Part shown: piece by piece, positions 8,401 through 16,620 of the stretch
Layout: every line of letters starts with the position of its first letter
Position numbering within the stretch: the stretch's first letter is position 1
Assembly (NCBI RefSeq): GCF_014642835.1
Contig: NZ_BMJA01000002.1
Span: 711,785 to 775,784, forward strand
Length of the DNA: 64,000 nt
Direction: 5' to 3'
Source: Dyella nitratireducens
GTDB taxonomy: Bacteria; Pseudomonadota; Gammaproteobacteria; Xanthomonadales; Rhodanobacteraceae
Position numbers and translations under genes: made by a program
Notes under the pieces: generated by a model
Seen by the model: the letters and a program-made list of their open reading frames with translations, nothing else
The model's database searches: none
Told to the model about the DNA's origin: nothing

Positions 8401-10787
8401 GCACCTCGTTGGCCCAAACGACGACTTATCAGCGCGAGCCATCGGGTCTTCTTGATGGTGAAACGGATGCCCTGGGACGTACCACGGCTTACACCTACGA
8501 TGCATTGGGCAATGTCACGAGCGTTACCCGGTTGTCCGGTACACCGAATGCGGTCACTAGCCAGTTCACCTACACCAGCGACTACAATCAGCTCGCGTCG
8601 GTGACTGATCCGCTGGGTCATGCGATCAATTTCAGTTATACCAACGGCTGCTTGACCCAAGTCACCGACCCACTAGGCCACAGTACGACGACTCAATGCA
8701 ACAGTGCGGGTCAGCCCACGGCGACCCGGGATGCACTGGGCAATACGGTGACGTTTGCCTACCAGGGCTATGACCTTCAAAGCACTACTGATCCCCTGAA
8801 CCGTACCACCAACTATGTGGTGGATACCTTGGGTCGTCGCATCGCCATCCGCGATGCCTTGGGTAACGTCACACTCACCCAGTACGACACCAACGACCGC
8901 GTGGTGTCCAGGACCGATGCGCTCAATCAGACCACCTCACTGAACTACGACGGCAACGGCAACCTGTTGAGCGTCACGCTGCCCAACACCGGCGTGGTCC
9001 AATACACCTACGACAACCGCAACCATCCAATCACCCGCACAGACGCGATGAACCAGAGTGAGTCGTGGACGTATGACGGCATGGGCAACGTGCTCACGCA
9101 CACCGACCGCAAAGGGCAGGTCACGGACATCAGCTATGACGCGCTCAACCGTCGAAGCCTGGTGTCTTATGCAGATGGCTCCGGCATCCAGTCCAGTTAC
9201 GATGCTGGCAATCGCCTCACAAGCCTCGTCGACTCGATCAGTGGCACGTTGAATTGGGGCTACGATGGCCTTGACAGAGTGACAAGCACCAGTAACCCGC
9301 AGGGCAGCATCAGCTACACCTACGATGCGGCCGGCAGGCGCATCAGCATGACGGCCGCTGCCCAGGCAACAGCCAACTACAGCTACGACAACGCCAATCG
9401 CCTGACGGCGATCACGCAGGGTAGCGAGACGGTGCAGTTGGCTTACGATGCAGACAACCATAGAACGACGTTGACGCTGCCTAACGGCATCAGCGTTGCC
9501 TACGGGTATGACACCGCCAGTGAGTTGACGGGGCTGACGTATACCCAAGGCAATGGTACGAATCTGGGGAACCTGACCTATGGCTATGACGCGGATGGGC
9601 GAATCGTCAGCAAAGGCGGCACTTTCGCGACAGACGTGTTGCCCATGGCAACGACGCAACCGGCGACGTTCGATCTCAATGATCGGGAAACGAGCTTCAA
9701 CGGTGCAGCACTCACCTATGATGCCAACGGCAATCTGACCAGCGATGGCACAAATACGTATACGTGGAATGCGCGCAATCAGCTTACGCAGATCAGTCAG
9801 GGCGGTAACGCCCCACTGAGCTTCATCTATGACGCGCTGGGGAGGCGTATCAGCAAGACGATACAGGGCACTGCTACACAGTTCCTGTATGACGGGAGCA
9901 ATGCTGTGCAGGAGACGCAGGGCAGCACGGTCAACCCGATTCTGGTCGGGCTAGGTATCGACGAGCGCTTCGCACGCAACGACGTGACGGGACGAACCTA
10001 CTTCCTGACGGACTTGCTCAACAGCACGATTGCTTTGATTGATCCAACTGGCGCTATCAAGCAGAAGTACAGTTATGACCCATATGGGAACGTGACAGCG
10101 AGCGACACGACCACGGGGTTTACGAATCCGTATCAGTACACAGGTAGGGAGGCTGACACGGCTGGGCTCTACTACTACCGCGCGCGCTATTACAGCCCCA
10201 TGATGGGTGGGTTCATCAGCGAGGATCCCAGCGCGTTTGGCGGAGGACAACTAAGCTTCTATGCCTATGTAGGGGGCAATCCGATTGCAGGTACTGATCC
10301 TCTTGGTTTAGATGATACGTTTTGCAGAATTGACCCGAGTTCGTGCGGTTGGAACGTCGACAATCCCACATATGGGAACATTTCCGTGGGGATCAATGAA
10401 ACCGGAAACGAAGCTATTTTTGGCGAATCAGGAGAATGGGGGTTTGCCGCTGATACGACTCCGAACATGTGTTTTTATGCGACAACTTGCGGATCGGTGG
10501 CTACCACCATGGGTGCTGGCGGTGCAGTGGGAGGGACCGCTGCGGTCGGCAACGGAGCTCTAAGTGATGGTGATTCCACAACTGCTAACTTTGGCTTCGA
10601 TGGAGGAGAAGCGATTACTGCAGGTGGCTCGTTGCAGTATGACCCCGACAGTGGCCAAATAACCGCTGCTAAGGGTTTTCTAGGCGGCGGGGGTGGCATA
10701 TGGGGTGGCATGATGGTGTGCAAATCACATTTTTATTGCGCACGCAAAGGGCCGCCGCCCAAGCCAAAGCCTAAACACAAGTGCTGA
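5442..10787 (+). CDS. full-length secreted RHS-repeat protein with C-terminal tip 1
   Basis: A 1781-aa polymorphic-toxin-like RHS protein. The chosen ATG has GGGGAG six bases upstream and gives a signal peptide (MKAQWKGWFG through AVALALPPA); the ATG at 5406 would spoil it. Order of parts: Kelch-like segment (about 70-180), carboxypeptidase-regulatory-like beta domain (430-486), DUF6531-type entry (GQPIDLQTGILF near 687), some thirty YD repeats (770-1560), and the RHS core signature YYYRARYYSPMMGGFISEDP near 1577, ending DPLGL near 1623. The variable tip (1624-1781) is Gly-rich, ends KPKPKHKC, and shows no toxin motif I recognise. Secretion by a signal peptide rather than a PAAR/VgrG N-terminus is like other signal-peptide YD proteins. 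A small membrane gene follows at once and is the immunity candidate. Confidence 0.85.
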   Translation: MKAQWKGWFGTGSMSALGIAALSAVALALPPATSPERVISAGHTYVLPASADVSHTLLPDGRTLEIHGAQGRGAIVDGDQRLSFPLPEIRRFASVTVMPNGLVLLWGGIDAQGHLLDSGEWFNPDTQHFVRTGPLGLPARAGHTLTVLSDGTLLMTGGWSSDGTSATTAVVWQEASHQATSLPETHVPRMDAIATLQADGSVRIENGVDVKGQPLHDAWTFHPEVSSKLATAKPSLASLIAETRPLSDTQQASIHGPLVLRFAVPVDLKQLNTHSVTLLGPEGTVRVHVIGTEGGRLAFVQLPDDLYPGSRYTLFVKGLHTSTGAAMPYTTVGFTTASTDATGVVVAGHGGRPAPEETTATSSLPPLYVMAGGDHAAPCPDDSLCRAHSFVRDGAFYPGKNNAPDFTGAHWRLYAPYQHLPDTHALEAALPKGTTALIGQVRQIDETPVVNAEVSIGETTVHTDAKGVFVLSNIPAGRDELLVDGASASHGEVKYGRFVVGADVKAKAISHMPFVMYLPRILPRDEITLPTPTTREVVLTHPDMPGLELHVPAGAVFKDRHGHVLTHIALVPTPVDHAPFPLPDNFPMYFTIQPGDAVVQGLTPEAARGIRVVYPNYGKAKASAPADFWVYSVKEGWQMYGSGHVTADTKHLAPDPGVTLAWALGAGASQSSGNPPNAKKPNNCKKGQPIDLQTGILFHEWNDFAINDVMPLTLTRAYTSADSNSHAFGIGGNANFGIHLWSAANGGVTTAMSLVLPCGEGIAYNQISGNDTWPLTGAVWEHTGTDSAYYGSTIQFLLDNTPLGAHWILTMKDGTQYAFTRHVPNSLSWIQDRYGNQIQFNYNGGLIQQMVSPSGRTITFNYDSSNRVTSATDNSGRTIGYAYNSAGSLATVTYPDQTTEQYTYDSNNRMLTMQDRRGHVWVTNQYDTNGRVTKQTYADNTAYQFAYATDSNNNVTTTTVTDPNGNQEQVAFDPVSSYPSSDTQAYGTSLAQTTTYQREPSGLLDGETDALGRTTAYTYDALGNVTSVTRLSGTPNAVTSQFTYTSDYNQLASVTDPLGHAINFSYTNGCLTQVTDPLGHSTTTQCNSAGQPTATRDALGNTVTFAYQGYDLQSTTDPLNRTTNYVVDTLGRRIAIRDALGNVTLTQYDTNDRVVSRTDALNQTTSLNYDGNGNLLSVTLPNTGVVQYTYDNRNHPITRTDAMNQSESWTYDGMGNVLTHTDRKGQVTDISYDALNRRSLVSYADGSGIQSSYDAGNRLTSLVDSISGTLNWGYDGLDRVTSTSNPQGSISYTYDAAGRRISMTAAAQATANYSYDNANRLTAITQGSETVQLAYDADNHRTTLTLPNGISVAYGYDTASELTGLTYTQGNGTNLGNLTYGYDADGRIVSKGGTFATDVLPMATTQPATFDLNDRETSFNGAALTYDANGNLTSDGTNTYTWNARNQLTQISQGGNAPLSFIYDALGRRISKTIQGTATQFLYDGSNAVQETQGSTVNPILVGLGIDERFARNDVTGRTYFLTDLLNSTIALIDPTGAIKQKYSYDPYGNVTASDTTTGFTNPYQYTGREADTAGLYYYRARYYSPMMGGFISEDPSAFGGGQLSFYAYVGGNPIAGTDPLGLDDTFCRIDPSSCGWNVDNPTYGNISVGINETGNEAIFGESGEWGFAADTTPNMCFYATTCGSVATTMGAGGAVGGTAAVGNGALSDGDSTTANFGFDGGEAITAGGSLQYDPDSGQITAAKGFLGGGGGIWGGMMVCKSHFYCARKGPPPKPKPKHKC
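6528..10310 (+). repeat. 3.8-kb RHS duplication, copy 1
   Basis: From TCACTGCCGCCGCT (6528) to the DPLGL codons (10310), this DNA matches 11270-15070 at high identity, with long stretches (for example around 8700-9250) nearly unchanged. Similarity ends sharply at the tip boundary. Confidence 0.9.
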
Positions 10788-10799
10788 GTAAAATTGAGC

Positions 10800-11009
10800 A
10801 TGAAAAGATTTGATCTTACTATGATATTTAAAGAGCGCCGATTTCTTGGCGTTCGATTGTGGCTTTACACATTTCCATTCGCGGGAATCGGTTTTTTCCT
10901 ATTCTTGACAGGGCAGAAGACGATTGGATTATTGCTTTTTCTTTTCTCTTGGATTTCGACTGTGATCGGATTCTTTATCCACATTTCCCATTGGCGAGAC
11001 CGCGAATAG
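10800..11009 (+). CDS. small two-helix membrane protein, 69 aa (immunity candidate)
   Basis: A short membrane protein: a basic N-terminus (MKRFDLTMIFKERRFLGVRL) is followed by two hydrophobic helices and a charged end (HWRDRE). TTG at 10794 is a possible start, but the second copy of the gene at 18456 supports the ATG at 10800. It begins 12 bases after the RHS tip-1 stop codon. Position and duplication along with the tip suggest an immunity or tip-associated role; this is inference. The coding DNA is AT-richer than the RHS core, as usual for exchanged tip and immunity modules. Confidence 0.65.
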   Translation: MKRFDLTMIFKERRFLGVRLWLYTFPFAGIGFFLFLTGQKTIGLLLFLFSWISTVIGFFIHISHWRDRE

Positions 11010-11124
11010 GCATACTCCGTCTCAGGGTAACCTCATGACTCTTCGGCGCTACTGGATACGATTCCAACTTGAGCTTTCCCAGTCCGGCCCAAAGCCGGGG
11101 TGTGGTGTAACAGCCCACGACTAT
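10800..11124 (+). repeat. direct repeat around small membrane gene, copy 1
   Basis: The membrane gene plus about 115 bases downstream (through CCGGCCCAAAGCCGGGGTGT and CAGCCCACGACTATGAA) recurs at 18456-18780 with roughly nine in ten bases matching. The copies bracket 7.3 kb that contains RHS copy 2. Confidence 0.85.
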
Positions 11125-11160
11125 GAAGGCCGAAACTGGGGTTGCACTTTCATCGGGTAA
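11035..11160 (+). pseudogene. truncated copy of small GCGVTAHDYE-family gene
   Basis: This reads MTLRRYWIRFQLELSQSGPK then PGCGVTAHDYE and then runs into unrelated codons and a stop at 11158-11160. The first 31 codons match the longer gene at 18689-18958. The match breaks after HDYE, exactly where the DNA switches to the leader of RHS copy 2. The family (a conserved small hypothetical, often with GCGVTA-DYDDAL and a VPNMGVPVWRGVWFP-like end) is recalled from genomes but has no function known to me. The truncation marks a recombination junction. Confidence 0.65.
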
Positions 11161-14100
11161 TCTCGACTTTTTTTGGCTTTCCGATCTTGGCTGGTCGAGC
11201 GCGCCACCCGAGTTGAGCCTCAATGACTGCACGAGCCGGTTACGGCACAAAGCTAAGGATCCAGGCCCATCATTGCCACCGCTCTACGTGATGGCGGGCG
11301 GTGGCCATGAAGCACCTTGCCCAGACGATAGCTTGTGTCGCGCGCACAGCTTTGTTCGTGATGGTGCGTTTTATCCTGGCAAAAACAACACGCCCGATTT
11401 CACCGGTGCGCATTGGCGCCTGTACGCCCCGTATCAGCATCTACCTGATACGCATGCACTCGAAGCCGCGTTGCCGAAGGGCGCGACAACGCTGATCGGC
11501 CAGGTGCGGCAGATCGATGAAACCCCGGTCGCCAACGCAGAAGTGAGCATCGGCGAGACCATCGTACGCACTGATGCGCAGGGTGTGTTCGTGCTGTCCA
11601 ACATACCAGCTGGTCGCGACGAATTGCTTGTGGACGGTGCACCGGCCAGCCACGGTGATGTGAAGTACGGCCGTTTTGTGGTGGGTGCGGACGTGAAGGC
11701 CAAGGCCATCAGCCACATGCCGTTCGTGATGTACCTGCCGCGCATCCTGCCGCGCGATGAAATCACGCTGCCGACGCCAACCACGCGCGAAGTAGTGTTG
11801 ACCCACCCGGATATGCCGGGATTGGAATTGCACGTACCCGCGGGTGCAGTGTTCAAGGACCGCCACGGCCACGTGCTGACGCATATTGCGTTGGTGCCCA
11901 CGCCGGTCGATCACGCCCCGTTCCCGCTGCCCGACAACTTTCCGATGTACTTCACCATCCAGCCGGGTGATGCAGTGGTGCAAGGACTTACACCGGAAGC
12001 GGCCCGAGGCATCCGTGTGGTGTATCCGAACTACGGCAAGGCCAAGGCTAGCTCGCCGGCGGATTTTTGGGTGTACAGCGTCAAGGAAGGTTGGCAGATG
12101 TATGGCTCTGGGCATGTGACGGCCGATACCAAACACTTGGCACCGGACCCGGGTGTGACGTTGGCTTGGGCATTGGGTGCCGGGGCCTCGCAGGGTACTG
12201 CCAATCCGCCTAACGCAAAAAAACCGAACAATTGCCAAAAAGGACAGCCGATCGATTTGCAGACCGGCATCCTGTTCCATGAATGGAACGACTTTGCGAT
12301 CCACGATGTGGTGCCGCTAACACTCACGCGTGCCTACACATCGGCTGATACCAATTCACACGCCTTTGGCATCGGTGGCAACGCCAACTTTGGCATCCAC
12401 TTGTGGAGTGCGGGCAATTTATGGACCAGTGGTGGCAGCAATGGGAATACCTCGATGTCGGTGGTGCTGCCCTGCGGCGAGGGGATTGCCTATAACCAGA
12501 TCAGTGGCAACGACACCTGGCCACTGACTGGCGCTGTGTGGGAGCACACCGGTACGGATTCGGCCTACTACGGCTCGACTATCCAGTTCCTGCTGGACAA
12601 CACGCCACTGGGGGCGCACTGGATCCTCACCATGAAGGATGGCACCCAGTACGCCTTCACGCGTCACGTGCCCAATTCCCTGTCGTGGATACAGGACCGT
12701 TACGGCAACCAGATCCAGTTCAACTACAACGGCGGATTGATCCAGCAGATGGTGTCGCCGAGTGGTCGTACGATCACCTTCAACTACGACAGCAGCAATC
12801 GCATTACGAGTGCCACCGATAACAGTGGACGTACCATCGGCTATGCCTACAACAGTGCCGGCAGTCTAGCGACCGTGACTTATCCCGATCAGACCACGGA
12901 GCAATACACCTACGACGGCAACAATCGCATGCTGACCATGCAGGACCGGCGCGGTCACGTGTGGGTGACCAACCAATATGACGCCAACGGAAGGGTGACC
13001 AAGCAAACGTACGCGGATAACACGGCCTACCAGTTTGCCTATACCACTGACGGCAATAACAACGTCACCGCCACCACTGTCACCAATCCCAACGGCAGCG
13101 AGGAACAGGTGGCTTTTGATCCCATCAGTGGTTACCCCAGCAGCGATACCCAGGCGTATGGCACCTCGTTGGCCCAAATGACGACCTACCAGCGTGAGTC
13201 ATCGGGTCTCCTCGATAGTGAAACGGATGCTCTGGGGCGTACCACCGCCTATGCCTACGATGAGCTGGGTAATGTCACGAGCATTACTCGATTGTCTGGC
13301 ACATCGAATGCTGTCACAACTCAGTTCACCTACACCAACGACTACAACCAGCTCGCCTCGGTGACCGATCCGTTAGGCCATACGGTCAACTTCAGTTATA
13401 CCAATGGCTGCTTGACCCAAGTCACCGACCCGCTGGGTCACGGTGCGACGACTCAATGCAACAGCGCTGGTCAGCCCACGGCGACCCGGGATGCACTGGG
13501 CAATACGGTGACGTTTGCCTACCAGGGCTATGACCTTCAAAGCACCACTGATCCCCTGAACCGCACCACCAACTATGTGGTGGATACCTTGGGTCGTCGC
13601 ATCGCCATCCGCGATGCCTTGGGTAACGTCACACTCACCCAGTACGACACCAACGACCGCGTGGTGTCCAGGACCGATGCGCTCAATCAGACCACCTCAC
13701 TGAACTACGACGGCAACGGCAACCTGTTGAGCGTGACGCTGCCCAACACCGGCGTGGTCCAATACACCTACGACAACCGCAACCATCCGATTACCCGCAC
13801 AGACGCGATGAACCAGAGTGAGTCGTGGACGTATGACGGCATGGGCAACGTGCTTACGCACACCGATCGGAAAGGGCAGGTCATGGATATCAGCTACGAC
13901 GCGCTCAACCGTCGAAGCTTGGTGTCTTATGCGGATGGCTCCGGCATCCAGTCCAGTTACGATGCTGGCAATCGCCTCACAAGCCTCGTCGACTCGATCA
14001 GCGGCACGTTGGGCTGGAGCTATGATGGGCTCGATCGCGTCACCAGTAGTAGTACGCCGCAAGGCAGCGTTAACTACACCTACGACGTCGCTGACCGGCG

Positions 14101-15544
14101 CACCAGTATGACAGCGGTCGCTCAGGCGACGGCCAACTATACCTACGACAACGCCAATCGCCTGACGGTGATTACACAAGGCAACGAAACAGTGCAACTG
14201 GCCTATGACGCCGACAACCGAAGGACAGCGTTGACGCTGCCTAATGGCATCACTGTTACCTACGGCTACGACATCGCCAGCGAACTGACTGGGCTGACCT
14301 ACACCCAGGGCAACGGCAACACGTTAGGCAATCTCACTTACGCTTATGATTCAGATGGTCGGGTTATCAGTAAGAGCGATACGTTTGCGACGGACGCGTT
14401 ACCTACAGCGACCACCCAAGCGGCAACGTTCGATCTCAACGACCGTGTAACAACTTTCAACGGTGGAGCACTTACCTATGATGCCAACGGAAATCTGACC
14501 AGCGATGGGACAAACACGTATGACTGGAATGCGCGGAATCAGCTTGCGCAGATCAGCCAAGGCAGCAATGTCCAATTGAGTTTTAGCTACGACGCGCTGG
14601 GCCGGCGTATTAGCAAGACCGTGCAAGGTGTTGCGATGCAGTTCCTGTATGACGGCAACAATGCTGTGCAGGAGACACAGGGCAGTACGGTTAACCCGAT
14701 TCTGGTCGGGCTAGGCGTTGACGAGCGGTTTGCTCGCAATGATGTCACGGGGCGAACCTACTTCTTGGCAGACTTGCTCAACAGCACGATTGCATTAACT
14801 GATCCGACCGGTGCAATCAAGCAGAAATACAGCTACGACCCATATGGGAACGTGATACCGAGCGATACGACCACGGGATTCACGAATCCGTACCAGTACA
14901 CGGGTAGGGAGGCGGACAGCTCGGGGCTGTATTACTACCGTGCTCGCTACTACAGCCCGATGATGGGAGGCTTCGTCAGTGAGGATCCAGTCACATTTGG
15001 CGGCGGTCAACTGAGTTTCTATGCATATGCCGCAAGCGATCCGCTGAGCTACAACGATCCAACAGGGCTGAATGTGACCATGACTTGTCGTCCTTTAAGT
15101 GCGCTGGCGATATTGGGCTGGACTACCCCCAAACATTGTGGTGACTTTGTTTGGCATTGGGCTACAGATCCTTGCACAGGCAAAAAATATAAGGTGATCG
15201 ACTCCCAGTATTCGTTGCCTGGGTTTGCGACTGCACCGACTACTGATCCAAATAATCAGACGTATATAGATGACCGGGCCGCGTTCAATAACCCCGGCGG
15301 TGCTAACTCCAATTACGATATTCCACCGCCTCCTGGCATGACACAAGCGCAATTTGATCAGAGCGTGACAAATTGGGGTAATCAATACTCACAAGGTGAC
15401 TATCGTCTATTCCCTGGCCCGAATTCAAATACCGCAGCATATGACATTATTTTTGGAGCTGGTGGTAATCCACCAGATGTACCGGATGCGCCCGGAAATC
15501 TTTATTATCGAATGCCCCATTTTCCGCCAGGCTATGGACAATAA
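11123..15544 (+). CDS. N-terminally truncated RHS copy with C-terminal tip 2
   Basis: The reading frame is open for 1473 codons, but the first 50 residues are unrelated to the full-length RHS protein and hold no signal peptide. Homology begins at SLPPLYVMAGG (11270). An internal ATG at 11291 is another possible start. It therefore lacks the signal, Kelch-like region and about 350 residues of the full protein, but keeps the DUF6531-type entry, YD repeats and the core (YYYRARYYSPMMGGFVSEDP). The tip after DPTGL is wholly different: 158 residues with a Pro-rich stretch and a YRLFPGPNSNT motif. Without export it is probably an orphan cassette that can donate its tip to the intact gene by recombination. 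A lipoprotein gene follows three bases later and may be the matching immunity gene. Confidence 0.7.
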   Translation: MKAETGVALSSGNLDFFWLSDLGWSSAPPELSLNDCTSRLRHKAKDPGPSLPPLYVMAGGGHEAPCPDDSLCRAHSFVRDGAFYPGKNNTPDFTGAHWRLYAPYQHLPDTHALEAALPKGATTLIGQVRQIDETPVANAEVSIGETIVRTDAQGVFVLSNIPAGRDELLVDGAPASHGDVKYGRFVVGADVKAKAISHMPFVMYLPRILPRDEITLPTPTTREVVLTHPDMPGLELHVPAGAVFKDRHGHVLTHIALVPTPVDHAPFPLPDNFPMYFTIQPGDAVVQGLTPEAARGIRVVYPNYGKAKASSPADFWVYSVKEGWQMYGSGHVTADTKHLAPDPGVTLAWALGAGASQGTANPPNAKKPNNCQKGQPIDLQTGILFHEWNDFAIHDVVPLTLTRAYTSADTNSHAFGIGGNANFGIHLWSAGNLWTSGGSNGNTSMSVVLPCGEGIAYNQISGNDTWPLTGAVWEHTGTDSAYYGSTIQFLLDNTPLGAHWILTMKDGTQYAFTRHVPNSLSWIQDRYGNQIQFNYNGGLIQQMVSPSGRTITFNYDSSNRITSATDNSGRTIGYAYNSAGSLATVTYPDQTTEQYTYDGNNRMLTMQDRRGHVWVTNQYDANGRVTKQTYADNTAYQFAYTTDGNNNVTATTVTNPNGSEEQVAFDPISGYPSSDTQAYGTSLAQMTTYQRESSGLLDSETDALGRTTAYAYDELGNVTSITRLSGTSNAVTTQFTYTNDYNQLASVTDPLGHTVNFSYTNGCLTQVTDPLGHGATTQCNSAGQPTATRDALGNTVTFAYQGYDLQSTTDPLNRTTNYVVDTLGRRIAIRDALGNVTLTQYDTNDRVVSRTDALNQTTSLNYDGNGNLLSVTLPNTGVVQYTYDNRNHPITRTDAMNQSESWTYDGMGNVLTHTDRKGQVMDISYDALNRRSLVSYADGSGIQSSYDAGNRLTSLVDSISGTLGWSYDGLDRVTSSSTPQGSVNYTYDVADRRTSMTAVAQATANYTYDNANRLTVITQGNETVQLAYDADNRRTALTLPNGITVTYGYDIASELTGLTYTQGNGNTLGNLTYAYDSDGRVISKSDTFATDALPTATTQAATFDLNDRVTTFNGGALTYDANGNLTSDGTNTYDWNARNQLAQISQGSNVQLSFSYDALGRRISKTVQGVAMQFLYDGNNAVQETQGSTVNPILVGLGVDERFARNDVTGRTYFLADLLNSTIALTDPTGAIKQKYSYDPYGNVIPSDTTTGFTNPYQYTGREADSSGLYYYRARYYSPMMGGFVSEDPVTFGGGQLSFYAYAASDPLSYNDPTGLNVTMTCRPLSALAILGWTTPKHCGDFVWHWATDPCTGKKYKVIDSQYSLPGFATAPTTDPNNQTYIDDRAAFNNPGGANSNYDIPPPPGMTQAQFDQSVTNWGNQYSQGDYRLFPGPNSNTAAYDIIFGAGGNPPDVPDAPGNLYYRMPHFPPGYGQ
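11270..15070 (+). repeat. 3.8-kb RHS duplication, copy 2
   Basis: Second copy of the 6528-10310 segment. It carries a short in-frame insertion near 12415 (NLWTSGGSNGN) and patchy divergence, with the stretch 13480-14010 almost identical to copy 1. The mosaic identity suggests gene conversion. Confidence 0.9.
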
Positions 15545-15547
15545 CCT

Positions 15548-16207
15548 ATGACTAAGGTTAAGAAGATTATGTTTGGGGGCCGGATGATTGTTGTCATGGG
15601 CCTTGCGGTCAGTAGCGTAAGCTGCACGAATTCCGTGTTTGTTGAATCAAAGGACATCACAAAGGGAGAAATTGGTGGCTTTGCAATTGGTATGAGCAAA
15701 CAGCATGCTATGGAGATTGCACAGCAGGAGCATGTCCATTCGATTAGACCACTCCTAAATGTAGCCTCTGTATATAACTATTCAAACAGCGAAACGCTCC
15801 TGTCTCTGGGAGAGGGTCGGTCGATTGAACTCGATAATGGCCGTGATTTGAAAGTTGTCTATACCGTCGCTAGATGCAAAGTCGCCAATGTCCGAACTAT
15901 CGGTCGCGTAGACAGTCCGTTTGATACACCTGTGGGGACCTCCGTCAATGACTTGATTGTGGAGTTAAAAAAAGCACTCAACGAAAATCATTCACTTTCA
16001 GCGCGAGAGGTAGTCAGTAGTGGCAATGGGACATGGTTCGTGGTTGATCAGGCAAAATCGAAAGAGTCGGGAACAATTTTTGCTTACGACGTTTGGTCCT
16101 TTGAGGTAACTGCGATTAAACCGGCTGGAGCGGAATTTGTCGTGTACTTTTCGGAGGGATTGATTGATCGAATAACTTACAAACGACCGCGTATTCGTAT
16201 TGAATGA
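15548..16207 (+). CDS. lipoprotein, 219 aa (tip-2 immunity candidate)
   Basis: The N-terminus is a lipoprotein signal with lipobox VSSVSC (Cys at residue 26). The mature part begins with a polar stretch and a GEIGGFAIGMSKQHAMEIAQ segment that resembles the start of many small outer-membrane lipoproteins of the SmpA/OmlA type, but I cannot assign a family. It starts three bases after RHS copy 2 and has the same lower GC as tip 2, so it likely moves together with that tip. An immunity role is inferred from position only. Confidence 0.6.
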   Translation: MTKVKKIMFGGRMIVVMGLAVSSVSCTNSVFVESKDITKGEIGGFAIGMSKQHAMEIAQQEHVHSIRPLLNVASVYNYSNSETLLSLGEGRSIELDNGRDLKVVYTVARCKVANVRTIGRVDSPFDTPVGTSVNDLIVELKKALNENHSLSAREVVSSGNGTWFVVDQAKSKESGTIFAYDVWSFEVTAIKPAGAEFVVYFSEGLIDRITYKRPRIRIE

Positions 16208-16239
16208 TGTGTATAGAGAAAACGGGGTTAGGAACAAAG

Positions 16240-16456
16240 AGGCCATTGCTGGCAGTAGTCATCAGGGGGTGTGCATGATTGGTCATAAAAACATAGGCGT
16301 GTACAACGCAATGCTCATGCAAAGTGATTTCGCGTAGGTCATCGAGGTACCGAACACGATCGATGTCAATGAAAAAAAGCACGGTTGCTTATTGTTGCCA
16401 TGCTAGACAACATACTGAGGTATGCCAGCAAGATCGAGTCGGAGCTGGCGAGACAT
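16240..16456 (-). pseudogene. broken REP-associated tyrosine transposase (IS200-like, Y1_Tnp)
   Basis: On the minus strand the sequence reads MSRQLRLDLAGIPQYVV, stop, HGNNKQPC, then after a one-base slip in a T run FFFIDIDRVRYLDDLRE and HAYVFMTNHAH. This is the N-terminal third of a REP-associated transposase (usual motif QRGNNRQPCFF ... HAYVLMTNHVH). It has an in-frame TAG where the family has Gln, a frameshift at the poly-T (16372-16378), and a lost C-terminus. The HAH pair is the HUH metal site. It is dead. The surrounding 16208-16620 stretch holds no other gene that I can see. Confidence 0.75.
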
Positions 16457-16620
16457 GGCTCTTGGGTCCATCACAGGGTGACTTCATCACGCAGATGACC
16501 AGCACCGGAGGCGTCCGGAAACTATCGCGTTCGAGTGACGGAAAGTGCAACCTACCCCTATTTCGTTAGACCCTCGTTTCGCTATGATCGCTGCACTAGT
16601 GGAGGGAACGGATAAGCAAC

